In this document: positions 1 through 5,470 of the stretch, piece after piece
Layout: the number at the start of each line of letters is the position of its first letter
Numbering within the stretch: position 1 is the stretch's first letter
Assembly: GCA_020832965.1 (NCBI GenBank)
Contig: JAJHRM010000059.1
Span: forward strand, 1-11,794
Direction of reading: 5' to 3'
DNA: 11,794 nt
DNA from: Thermofilum sp.
GTDB lineage: Archaea > Thermoproteota > Thermoprotei > Thermofilales > Thermofilaceae
The notes under the pieces: model-generated
Databases searched by the model: none
What the model saw: the letters and a program-made list of their open reading frames with translations, nothing else
Told to the model about the DNA's origin: nothing
Program-made: the position numbers and the translations under genes

Positions 1-13
1 GCGCGCGGAGCAT
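1..13 (-). CDS. Start of the gene downstream of the VapB-like antitoxin, possibly a VapC toxin (cut by window edge)
   Basis: An ATG on the minus strand at 13-11 begins Met-Leu-Arg-Ala and runs off the window. It lies only five bases after the TGA of the AbrB-type antitoxin gene. The antitoxin's last codons contain an AAGGAT stretch that could serve as ribosome binding site. Archaeal vapB genes are usually followed at such spacing by a PIN-domain RNase (vapC), so that is the expected identity. Four codons cannot show a PIN domain, so this is inference from context only. Confidence 0.35.
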
Positions 14-18
14 TAACG

Positions 19-261
19 TCAGCGTGGATCCTTTCTGAGGAGCTTCTTCGTCTCAAACGCGGCTGCATCGTCGATCTCCTCAGGACTCGTGAACCTAGCG
101 GGCGCAGCTACGCCATAGTACTTATCCACAACTGGCTTCACCGGGATTAAGACTAGCCGATCCCCCTCTACCTCGATCCTGAAGCGTCTCCACGGTACCC
201 TGCGCCTGGCACTAGCTGGGATGTAGAGGCGCCCGGAGCTATCGATCTCTACGATCTCCAT
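19..261 (-). CDS. VapB-type antitoxin with AbrB/MazE DNA-binding domain
   Basis: This 80-residue protein begins with a swapped-hairpin AbrB/SpoVT-like domain at about residues 1-45. Its Val-Glu-Ile-Asp-Ser-Ser-Gly-Arg-Leu-Tyr-Ile-Pro opening is the family hallmark, followed by a basic segment and the Leu-Val-Leu-Ile-Pro strand. The C-terminal half (about 46-80) starts Asp-Lys-Tyr-Tyr-Gly-Val and continues as an acidic Ser-Pro-Glu-Glu-Ile-Asp helix, the usual toxin-binding tail of crenarchaeal VapB. In the family such proteins bind their own promoter and neutralise a PIN-domain RNase. A new ATG follows the stop within five bases, as expected for vapBC. The ATG at 261 is preceded by GGGGA, a plausible ribosome binding site. 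Family is confident; the partner toxin is outside the window. Confidence 0.82.
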   Translation of the reverse strand: MEIVEIDSSGRLYIPASARRRVPWRRFRIEVEGDRLVLIPVKPVVDKYYGVAAPARFTSPEEIDDAAAFETKKLLRKDPR

Positions 262-290
262 CCTGTCCCCTGTGGAAAGAGAGTATGCGT

Positions 291-308
291 TTCATAAGCT
301 TTTTGCCG
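291..308 (-). promoter_or_regulatory. Candidate TATA/BRE for the antitoxin gene
   Basis: On the minus strand a purine/A-rich stretch (GCAAAAAG) leads into CTTATGAA. This resembles an archaeal BRE plus TATA box whose centre is about 34 nt upstream of the ATG at 261. That would give a leader of about 8 nt. It is a motif match only, with one weak base in the TATA core. Confidence 0.35.
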
Positions 309-435
309 CATAGGGACTTCAGAAGCCTTGCACAGCCTGGAGAACCGCCTCGGCGTGCTCAAGGGGATCTGAAAGAAATGGTTTCAAGGCAGGGAGGATC
401 AAAGCTATCTGCGGCTAGCTGTTTTCTCGTACGAG

Positions 436-469
436 CTCCGCGCGCGCTAACCCCCTACGCGCGGTGGAG
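436..469 (+). other. GC-rich imperfect hairpin in a gene-free stretch
   Basis: CTCC followed by CGCGCG on the left can pair with CGCGCG then GGAG on the right, with a short bulge and a loop of about 11 bases containing CCCCCT. It sits in the 550-base interval between the antitoxin and TetR genes, which has no convincing intact gene, tRNA or rRNA. It could be part of a structured RNA or just GC-rich sequence; nothing else nearby supports an RNA gene. Confidence 0.2.
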
Positions 470-767
470 AGGAGGACTGGCAGCAGCTTGTCGCAGCGAG
501 TCAGAGCAACAGCGTATATATCAACACCCTGCAGAGTCTTCAAGCAATAAAAACTCTAACAAACAACCCTAGATCTGCGGAGCGCGCGAATCCGAACAAC
601 AATAAGAAAGCATAAACCTTTTTCTTGGAGTTATAGAGATACACATCTATGCATCGTCCAGCGGTGAGGAAGAGGCAAGTGGCATTGTTAAGAGGGTGGA
701 ACAATTCCTTATTGAAGAAACTAGAAAAACACTTGGACAAGCAGTAAATATATCGCTTCTGAAGTGA
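451..767 (+). pseudogene. Possible decayed plus-strand coding sequence in two frames
   Basis: Two overlapping open stretches without a usable start read like protein rather than noise. The first (451-615) includes Trp-Gln-Gln-Leu-Val-Ala-Ala-Ser-Gln and Leu-Gln-Ser-Leu-Gln-Ala-Ile-Lys. The second (606-767, a different frame) includes Gly-Val-Ile-Glu-Ile-His-Ile-Tyr-Ala-Ser-Ser and then an amphipathic helix rich in Glu/Lys (Val-Lys-Arg-Val-Glu-Gln-Phe-Leu-Ile-Glu-Glu-Thr-Arg-Lys). Neither begins with ATG or follows a ribosome binding site. One reading is a single gene broken by a frameshift near 560-620; the other is chance. A TATA-like GAAAGCATAAACC at 606-618 precedes only a 32-codon ORF at 649 in yet another frame. 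I do not recognise a family. Confidence 0.2.
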
Positions 768-811
768 TGCAAACACTCCTCATTGATTCCATAATTTTCG
801 TTTGATGTGTT

Positions 812-1351
812 TCATTTGTTGGGTGTCTCATATATAAGGGATAGGAGTTCTTCTATGTATTCTTTTTCGTTAAGCTCTATAGGCTTGTTGATGGAATAAC
901 ACATTAAGGCGCCTAAAAGAACTCTCATCTTGACGATGTTTTTGGTGCTTAGTTCTCCAAAGGCCTTTAGTGCTGCCCTTTGTAACATTTCTCCGCATGT
1001 CTTCTGAAGTAATTCGGCTAAAGGCATATAGTTGCTTGAGGCTGAGAGGGAGTGGAGCAAGAGGTTTCTCATTTTTGGGTCGGAATACTTTGAAATATAG
1101 GACTCGGCGATACACCTCAGCAGGTCTTTTCCTACAACTTCTTTCTCCAAGCAACTGCTAATTATCTCTGCTGGAAGAGCTTTCCTTGCAACCTCTAGGA
1201 TAAGTTCATCTTTATCTTTGAAGTACCAGAAAATAAGGCCCTTGGATACACCCGCACGCATTGCAATAAGGTGTGTAGGGGCCCGGAAAAAGCCATATTC
1301 ACTGAAAACCTCCACAGCAGCTTCAATGATCTTTTTTCTGGTTTCCTCCAT
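812..1351 (-). CDS. TetR/AcrR-family transcriptional repressor
   Basis: The 179-residue protein has the standard TetR N-terminal helix-turn-helix at about residues 8-50: Ile-Ile-Glu-Ala-Ala-Val-Glu-Val-Phe, then Ile-Ala-Met-Arg-Ala-Gly-Val-Ser-Lys-Gly, then Phe-Trp-Tyr-Phe-Lys-Asp-Lys-Asp-Glu-Leu. The rest (about 55-179) is an all-helical ligand-binding/dimerisation domain of normal TetR length and, as usual, gives no hint of the ligand. It is transcribed away from the transporter at 1457 with 105 bp between the starts. The minus-strand TATA box (1382-1389) abuts the left operator half-site at 1395-1403, so autorepression is likely. The ATG at 1351 is about 10 nt from the predicted transcription start with no strong ribosome binding site. 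Base composition is more AT-rich than the downstream ABC and transaldolase genes. Confidence 0.92.
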   Translation of the reverse strand: MEETRKKIIEAAVEVFSEYGFFRAPTHLIAMRAGVSKGLIFWYFKDKDELILEVARKALPAEIISSCLEKEVVGKDLLRCIAESYISKYSDPKMRNLLLHSLSASSNYMPLAELLQKTCGEMLQRAALKAFGELSTKNIVKMRVLLGALMCYSINKPIELNEKEYIEELLSLIYETPNK

Positions 1352-1381
1352 GTTTTCGTCAAGGTTGTATTGTTGAGGTGG

Positions 1382-1389
1382 TTTAAAAA
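1382..1389 (-). promoter_or_regulatory. TATA box of the tetR gene
   Basis: On the minus strand TTTTTAAA lies with its centre about 34 nt upstream of the tetR ATG, which predicts a leader of roughly 10 nt. The left operator half-site begins six bases upstream of it, where the BRE and TFB contact DNA, so an occupied operator should also block this promoter. Confidence 0.55.
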
Positions 1390-1394
1390 TGTTC

Positions 1395-1435
1395 TGACTG
1401 ACCCATCAACCAAACATTTATTAAGCGGTCAGTCA
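1395..1435. promoter_or_regulatory. TetR operator bracketing the transporter TATA box
   Basis: TGACTGACC (1395-1403) and GGTCAGTCA (1427-1435) are perfect 9-bp inverted repeats with 23 bp between them. Inside lies the plus-strand TATA box TTTATTAA (1417-1424). Its expected start site is about 1446-1448, giving a roughly 10-nt leader that carries GGTGA ahead of the transporter ATG at 1457. Both promoters of the divergent pair are covered. The same arrangement recurs at 2769-2815. TetR repressors normally bind inverted repeats near their own gene. That this TetR binds here is inferred from position and symmetry. Confidence 0.75.
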
Positions 1436-1456
1436 ACAAAAATAAGTGGTGACAGC

Positions 1457-2470
1457 ATGAGCAAACGAGCAGCAACAAAGAAAAGCGCCGTAAGCTGGCT
1501 AGCTGACGTCGTTAAAAAATACCTCGTCCTGCTCTCGCTTTTTTCGACACTTTTAGCCTTACCTGTGGGATTTTGCTTTAACAAGGCTATCGTCTCTAAC
1601 AAGCCTCTCATTTCGAACACTGTACTAGTGCTGGCTTTCCTTACAATTTTCCCCTCAATGATTCAGCTCAAGACTGAGGGACTGTTGAAAAGTATGAAGA
1701 AAGTTAAGGAGATTGTACTCTCCTTGCTCTATGTATTTATTGTTTCTCCATTGTTGGCTTTCCTCATAGCGCCTACCCTAGGCGATCCACATATTGGAGT
1801 TGGATACGTCTCCGCCAACGTTGTACCAGCTTCCAGTGCATCAATCGGATATGTCCTAATTGCCGGGGGGAGCATAGAGCTTGCAACAGTCCTAGCGGTA
1901 TTAACCCTTATCCTTGGCATACCCTTGATACCAATTCTCATAGGCTTGTATAGCAGCAGTGTTTCGATTTCTGTCCCAATGGAGCCTGTCGTGAACTCAC
2001 TCGTCGAGGTACTTGTGCTTCCCTTAATTCTTGGACAACTGACAAGGTACATACTTATAAGGACAAAAGGCACGCCATATGTGGATAAAACAATCAAGCC
2101 TCACCTTTCATTGGCAACCATGCTTTCCATGCTCGTTCTAATATTTGTTCTCGTACTAAACCAGGCTATGACTGTTATCAACAAGCCGATGCTGGCCTTA
2201 CTCATAATTGTATACCAGTCGATAGTTATTGTTGCTCTCCTCCTGGTCTCAACGCTGGTAAGCAAGGCACTAAGAATATCCTACGAGGATCACCAGGCCC
2301 TTGCCATGATATCCGTAACCAAGAACCAGAGTGTAGCAGCCGCGATGGCTACCGCCGCGCTTGGACCACAATCCGCACTGGCACCCGCATTGATACCAAT
2401 CATTCAGCCTGTCCTAGCAATAGCTTATCTCAATGCAGAGGGCTGGATACGAAAATTCCTACAAGGTTAA
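1457..2470 (+). CDS. BASS/ACR3-like membrane transporter (bile acid:Na+ symporter superfamily)
   Basis: This 337-residue polytopic protein has about nine to ten hydrophobic segments (roughly 22-40, 52-68, 84-105, 113-136, 141-165, 180-200, 217-240, 244-270, 280-303, 307-326). It matches the BASS/ACR3 layout: Phe-Pro-Ser-Met-Ile-Gln-Leu near 65-71, the Pro-Ala-Ser-Ser-Ala-Ser unwound region near 124-129, and Thr-Lys-Asn-Gln-Ser-Val-Ala near 288-294. Relatives are Na+-coupled symporters or arsenite effluxers. The Cys and Glu that ACR3 uses for metalloid transport appear to be replaced here by Ser/Ala and Ser/Val, so arsenite is not assured as substrate. The reading frame extends further upstream but crosses the operator and TATA box. 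The ATG at 1457 has GGTGA five bases ahead and sits just after the predicted transcript start. Control by the divergent TetR suggests efflux of a toxic or amphipathic compound. Confidence 0.82.
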   Translation: MSKRAATKKSAVSWLADVVKKYLVLLSLFSTLLALPVGFCFNKAIVSNKPLISNTVLVLAFLTIFPSMIQLKTEGLLKSMKKVKEIVLSLLYVFIVSPLLAFLIAPTLGDPHIGVGYVSANVVPASSASIGYVLIAGGSIELATVLAVLTLILGIPLIPILIGLYSSSVSISVPMEPVVNSLVEVLVLPLILGQLTRYILIRTKGTPYVDKTIKPHLSLATMLSMLVLIFVLVLNQAMTVINKPMLALLIIVYQSIVIVALLLVSTLVSKALRISYEDHQALAMISVTKNQSVAAAMATAALGPQSALAPALIPIIQPVLAIAYLNAEGWIRKFLQG

Positions 2471-2763
2471 AAGATCCACGAAAGGGACTAGGTATTAAGT
2501 AATATCTTTCCCTTAGTAGGAGATTTTTTTATCTATCCCCGGAAACATTGTCAGCGACACTAAACCTTTATACTCCCATAACGGTCCTTTTCCTTTGAGG
2601 CATCCCTTCTCCTCCTGCATGGGCCCTTACATGCTTAATACTCTCGAATACGCGAATCAAACTTCCATAGTCACCTTAAACATAAGTTGTTTATACATCC
2701 TTTTCCATGTTGGTTTTTAACGCGTATATTCGCTCACAGGGTTTCTCAACTCTCTCGTTTTAA
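2471..2763. other. Gene-free stretch between transporter and small repeat protein
   Basis: I see no intact gene on either strand in these 293 bases. It is AT-rich and holds a T7 run soon after the transporter stop (listed separately) and several TATA-like words (CTTTATAC near 2566-2573, TTTATAC near 2690) that lead to no recognised gene. Confidence 0.5.
2524..2530 (+). terminator. T-run terminator after the transporter
   Basis: Seven consecutive T residues lie about 55 nt beyond the transporter stop. Just before them an AAGGGA / TCCCTT pair could form a weak stem. Archaeal RNA polymerase terminates at T-rich tracts without needing a strong hairpin. Confidence 0.45.
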
Positions 2764-2768
2764 ATGCC

Positions 2769-2815
2769 TGACTGGCCAGATGGTCAGCCAAAAGATTTAT
2801 TAACCAGTCAGTCAA
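2769..2815. promoter_or_regulatory. Second TetR-type operator and promoter
   Basis: TGACTGGCC (2769-2777), GGTCAGCCA (2782-2790) and CAGTCAGTCA (2805-2814) surround the TATA box TTTATTAA (2796-2803). The first two form a 7-of-9 inverted repeat with a 4-bp gap. The outer pair matches the arrangement at 1395-1435. From the shared TCA(A/G)CCAAA through TATA to GTCAGTCAA the two promoters align with one inserted base. The predicted transcript start (about 2825-2827) falls on or beside the ATG at 2827, implying a leaderless message. This is strong sequence evidence that the transporter and the small protein are controlled together. Confidence 0.72.
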
Positions 2816-2826
2816 TACATTACTTG

Positions 2827-3144
2827 ATGCCCATGCCAAAGTGGGGCTGGAAATTCGGGCCAAGGCACCACTGCTACTACATGACGGAGAGCGTGCCGAG
2901 GGAGCAAGTAGAGGCGAGGCTCAAGGAAACCCTCTCCAGGGCATCCAAGGGGCATAGCTGGACAAACCCGTGGGGGATTAAGCACACTGAGATAGTCGTC
3001 GAGAACGAGGTCGTAGGTACCATCTGGGAAGACGTCGACCTAAGCACCTTAGCTCTGGGCGCATACTGGGTAGGACCATGGGGAATAAAAGCGGAACTCG
3101 TCAAGGACGGAAAAATAGTCGGAATGACCTGGCTGAAACCATAA
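2827..3144 (+). CDS. Small Trp/His-rich protein with an internal PWGIK repeat, function unknown
   Basis: I do not recognise this 105-residue protein. It has no signal peptide or membrane segment. Residues about 47-69 and 83-105 are copies of one unit: Pro-Trp-Gly-Ile-Lys, a beta-like stretch, an acidic/Gly turn (Glu-Asn-Glu or Lys-Asp-Gly-Lys), Val-Val-Gly or Ile-Val-Gly, and a Trp four residues later. The N-terminus carries Trp-Gly-Trp-Lys-Phe-Gly-Pro-Arg-His-His-Cys-Tyr-Tyr-Met, a possible third divergent copy and a possible metal or ligand site (His14, His15, Cys16). Residues 24-41 look like an amphipathic helix. The frame is open from an ATG at 2764, but that ATG lies upstream of the operator and TATA box, so the start at 2827 is preferred. 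The shared operator links it to the TetR-controlled transporter, perhaps as a ligand-binding or resistance accessory. Confidence 0.78.
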   Translation: MPMPKWGWKFGPRHHCYYMTESVPREQVEARLKETLSRASKGHSWTNPWGIKHTEIVVENEVVGTIWEDVDLSTLALGAYWVGPWGIKAELVKDGKIVGMTWLKP

Positions 3145-3158
3145 AACCCTAAAAAATA

Positions 3159-3183
3159 TTTTTTTCTTTTTTTATTTTTCTTT
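3159..3183 (+). terminator. Strong T-tract terminator
   Basis: Starting 15 nt after the small-protein stop, the plus strand has 21 T among 25 bases, in runs of 7, 7, 5 and 3. This is a typical crenarchaeal T-rich terminator and marks the end of the TetR-controlled module. It also marks where base composition shifts from AT-rich to GC-rich. Confidence 0.65.
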
Positions 3184-3423
3184 AAACTTGTGTTTACTGC
3201 ATATGCGTAGTAGAAGAAACGAGTTAAGGTATGACGGCTATCACACGCTAGCTCCCCCGCTTGACTAATCGAACCCCTGGAGCTCCCCGCACCTCTCCTC
3301 TGCTCGCCTAAAAAGCTCATTTGACTGTTCATTTCGGAGCCCTGCACACAAGCTTGGCGATAATCGAGCTAGGCTTGTTCTAGGAGGTCGTGCGGCTTCC
3401 AGGAGCATGCACCGCCCTGGCAG

Positions 3424-4140
3424 CTACTCGACTGTCAGCCTCTGCCTCAGCGCCAGGGTTGTGAAGAGCGCAGTGTAGGCTGCGGTGGCCGCGGCTGGCA
3501 GCAGCAGGGGCACCTCGGTCGGCACCCCCACCAGGTGCTGGGCTACGAGCTTCAGGGCCACAGTGGGTATGAGCGTGCTCACCAGCTGGATCTCGCGCGG
3601 AAGGATGGGGACCGGGTAGATGACTGGTGGCAGTAGGATGAGGAGGAGGTTGAGGAGGCTCGCTGCGCTGGAGACTCTCATGGGGTCTGCGAGCTTGCCG
3701 TACACGTAGAGGCCGAAGGCTGTTCCAGCAAACCAGGCCAGCAGTATCGAGGCAGCGATGAGCGGCAGCGAGACCGGGCTGACGCCCACTGTCAGAGCCA
3801 TGATCGCCAGCACGACCGTCGCCGGCGCGATGATGACCGCGAGGTGGGCTAGCGCGGATGCGACAGCGAACTCGATCGGCTTGAGGGGGCTTGCCACGAA
3901 CATGTCCATGAGCCTCCACACCCTGTACGTGGCCAGCTTCCTCGCCAGCGCGAAGCTGCCCGAGCTCCACGCGACCGCTACGAGGATTCCGAGGAGCGAC
4001 TCTACACCCCTGCCCGTCCCCAGCTGCACGACCATGAAGATCACGAGGGGGATAATCAGGTCGCTCACGAACGCCAGGGGCTCCTTCATGTAGCTCAGCG
4101 TCATGAACACTGCGGCACCAACCACCCTGCTAGCCCTCAT
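3424..4140 (-). CDS. ABC-2 type exporter permease
   Basis: The 238-residue protein has six hydrophobic segments (about 22-40, 48-66, 92-115, 122-147, 160-178, 209-231) and no soluble domain, fitting the ABC2_membrane permeases of the DrrB/NodJ kind. A characteristic feature is the conserved Leu-Leu-Pro-Pro-Val-Ile-Tyr-Pro stretch at about 169-176 followed by a short re-entrant region (Pro-Ile-Leu-Pro-Arg-Glu-Ile). Such permeases homodimerise and partner with an ATPase to export drugs, lipids or glycoconjugates. Its ATG lies inside the end of the ATPase gene (11-bp overlap, with GGTGA just upstream), so the two are translationally coupled. Substrate cannot be read from sequence. It converges on the T-tract of the small-protein gene, with 240 bp between. 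Confidence 0.88.
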   Translation of the reverse strand: MRASRVVGAAVFMTLSYMKEPLAFVSDLIIPLVIFMVVQLGTGRGVESLLGILVAVAWSSGSFALARKLATYRVWRLMDMFVASPLKPIEFAVASALAHLAVIIAPATVVLAIMALTVGVSPVSLPLIAASILLAWFAGTAFGLYVYGKLADPMRVSSAASLLNLLLILLPPVIYPVPILPREIQLVSTLIPTVALKLVAQHLVGVPTEVPLLLPAAATAAYTALFTTLALRQRLTVE

Positions 4141-5047
4141 ACCTGCTCACCCTCATGATGAAGAGGTCCTCGAGAGAGGTAGCCCTCACGGAGAAGCTCA
4201 ACCTCCTCCTCGCGAGCTCCCCCACAACCTCGGACAGCTCGCCCTCGCTCCCGGCGTAGATGATCTTCCCATCCTCGGCCTCCAAAACCCTGAGGCCGAG
4301 GCTGCTCGTGTCGGCGTCCCTGTCCAGCACAACCCTGTACCTGTGCCTCACTTTCCCAAGGAGTTCCCGCGGGTTACCCATCTCCACAATCCTCCCCTTG
4401 TTGATCATGACCACGAGGTCGCTCAGGCTCTCCGCCTCCTCCATGTAGTGCGTCGTGAGGAAGACCAGCGAGTTCCTGGCAGCGCCCCTCAGCACCTTCC
4501 ACACCTCCCTCCTCGCTATGGGGTCCAGCCCCACGGTGGGCTCGTCGAGGAAGTACACCTCCGCGGGCACAGCCAGTGCCGAGGCTATGAGGACCCTCTG
4601 CCTCGTACCCCCGCTGAGCCTCGCGCACACCCTGTTCCTGACCTCCCAGAGGCCGAGCGCCTCAAGCGCCTCCCTAGCCAGCTTCTCCGCGTCACCCCTG
4701 GGCAGCCCCCTGCTCCTCAAGTACCAGTACACGTGCTCGTACGGCGTGAGGTAGAGCTCCGGGCTGGCGTCCTGTGGCACTAGGGAGACCCTCCTCCTGA
4801 CCTCCTCGTACTCCCTCTCTACGTCGTACCCGAGCACTTCAGCCCTGCCCCTCGTCGGCCTGGTGAGCGTCGTCAGGATCTTTATCAGGGTGGTCTTCCC
4901 CGCGCCGTTCGGGCCTACTAGGCCCACGATACCCTTCTCCCCGACTGAGAATGATACCCCATCCAGGGCTATGACGCCCCCTGGGTAAACCTTGGCGAGC
5001 CCCTCGGCGAGTATGTACGGCTTGTTCACCGGAACACCCCCGCCCAT
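4130..5047 (-). CDS. ABC-2 exporter ATP-binding subunit (DrrA-like)
   Basis: This 305-residue nucleotide-binding protein has all catalytic motifs: Walker A Gly-Pro-Asn-Gly-Ala-Gly-Lys-Thr (45-52), Q-loop Gln92, signature Leu-Ser-Gly-Gly-Thr-Arg-Gln-Arg (144-151), Walker B Val-Tyr-Phe-Leu-Asp-Glu-Pro (164-170) and switch His200. The C-terminal 80 residues form the small regulatory extension common in DrrA/CcmA-type subunits, ending Ser-Leu-Glu-Asp-Leu-Phe. It energises the permease encoded immediately downstream. The ATG at 5047 follows AGGAG and GGAGG within a 13-nt leader predicted from the TATA box at about 5082-5092. A GTG six codons in, preceded by GGGGGTG, is a reasonable alternative start. 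High GC and codon use match the genes to its right. Confidence 0.94.
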   Translation of the reverse strand: MGGGVPVNKPYILAEGLAKVYPGGVIALDGVSFSVGEKGIVGLVGPNGAGKTTLIKILTTLTRPTRGRAEVLGYDVEREYEEVRRRVSLVPQDASPELYLTPYEHVYWYLRSRGLPRGDAEKLAREALEALGLWEVRNRVCARLSGGTRQRVLIASALAVPAEVYFLDEPTVGLDPIARREVWKVLRGAARNSLVFLTTHYMEEAESLSDLVVMINKGRIVEMGNPRELLGKVRHRYRVVLDRDADTSSLGLRVLEAEDGKIIYAGSEGELSEVVGELARRRLSFSVRATSLEDLFIMRVSRYEG

Positions 5048-5081
5048 CCTCCTGTCTCCTTGGCGTGGCAGGAGCCCTCCC

Positions 5082-5098
5082 TAAAATTTTTTGCGCAG
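5082..5098 (-). promoter_or_regulatory. Promoter of the ABC exporter operon
   Basis: On the minus strand GCGCAAAAAATTTTAG reads as a BRE plus TATA box. Its centre is about 39 nt before the ATG at 5047, giving a leader of about 13 nt that consists almost entirely of AGGAG/GGAGG, a clear ribosome binding site. Confidence 0.5.
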
Positions 5099-5140
5099 CT
5101 TAGCCGCTGTAGGGTCAAGCAGGGCGCTACGTGCCACGCG

Positions 5141-5245
5141 CTACCGCGCAGGGGCTAGGCCCCTTCCTATAAGCTCGTGCAGAGCCGCCTCTGAGACCGA
5201 GACCAGCAGCTCTCTCGCCTGGCTCAGCAGGGGTGCAGGCTCGTG
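5141..5245 (-). pseudogene. Possible minus-strand coding remnant
   Basis: The minus-strand frame ending at 5141 reads Leu-Leu-Ser-Gln-Ala-Arg-Glu-Leu-Leu-Val-Ser-Val, then Ser-Glu-Ala-Ala-Leu-His-Glu-Leu-Ile-Gly-Arg-Gly. This is a protein-like amphipathic helix pair ending in a stop. Upstream the frame decays into His/Arg/Gln-rich noise with only a TTG as possible start. It faintly recalls small helical HEPN-like proteins, but the stretch is too short to assign. Confidence 0.17.
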
Positions 5246-5450
5246 CCTGGAAACGTGACACAGGTGCTGCAGTTGTCTATAGATGTGGCACGTACCTCTT
5301 CTTGGAAGTTGACGGGAAGATATTCCACGCAACTCGGACGTCGGGTTAGAGGAGTTCGCGAGGTTGCTGATGGTGAAGATTGGAGACGCGGTGAGGCTGT
5401 GGGTTACTGACGATAAAATTGCCCAAGTTGAAGCCTTAATTCTTCGAGTT
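5233..5450 (+). pseudogene. Possible frameshifted small plus-strand gene
   Basis: From a GTG at 5233 one frame reads, among other things, Gly-Ala-Ala-Val-Val-Tyr-Arg-Cys-Gly-Thr-Tyr-Leu-Phe-Leu-Glu-Val-Asp-Gly-Lys-Ile, a convincing beta-hairpin pattern, and stops at TAG 5347-5349. One base back, the next frame (from 5346) continues Leu-Glu-Glu-Phe-Ala-Arg-Leu-Leu-Met-Val-Lys-Ile-Gly-Asp-Ala-Val and Leu-Trp-Val-Thr-Asp-Asp-Lys-Ile. Joined by a frameshift near 5340 they would make a domain of about 70 residues. A TATA-like CCTATAAGC lies at 5166-5174. There is no recognisable family and no proper stop before the opposing gene end at 5471, so a decayed gene is the likeliest reading. Confidence 0.25.
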
Positions 5451-5470
5451 TCTTTCTGGGTTTTTATCTC

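Noticed and set aside
285..572. 95-codon plus-strand ORF after the antitoxin
   Set aside because: Low-complexity Arg/Ser/Gln composition, no ribosome binding site, and it starts inside the antitoxin promoter.
1271..1456. 62-residue N-terminal extension of the transporter frame
   Set aside because: It runs through the tetR start, operator and TATA box; the ATG at 1457 has a ribosome binding site and fits family length.
2764..2826. Upstream ATG at 2764 that would add 21 residues to the small repeat protein
   Set aside because: It lies before the TATA box and in the operator repeat; the predicted transcript begins at about 2825-2827.
3240..3290. Possible tRNA or tRNA remnant (TTCGA-like loop next to GC-rich arms)
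   Set aside because: No anticodon arm or acceptor pairing; only an isolated AGCTCC/GGAGCT hairpin at 3250-3284.
3380..3970. Minus-strand frame overlapping the ABC permease
   Set aside because: His/Pro/Arg/Gly-rich shadow of the real permease frame.
4103..4783. Long plus-strand open frame opposite the ABC ATPase
   Set aside because: Pro/His/Arg-rich composition is typical of an antisense shadow of a high-GC gene; the minus strand has complete ABC motifs.
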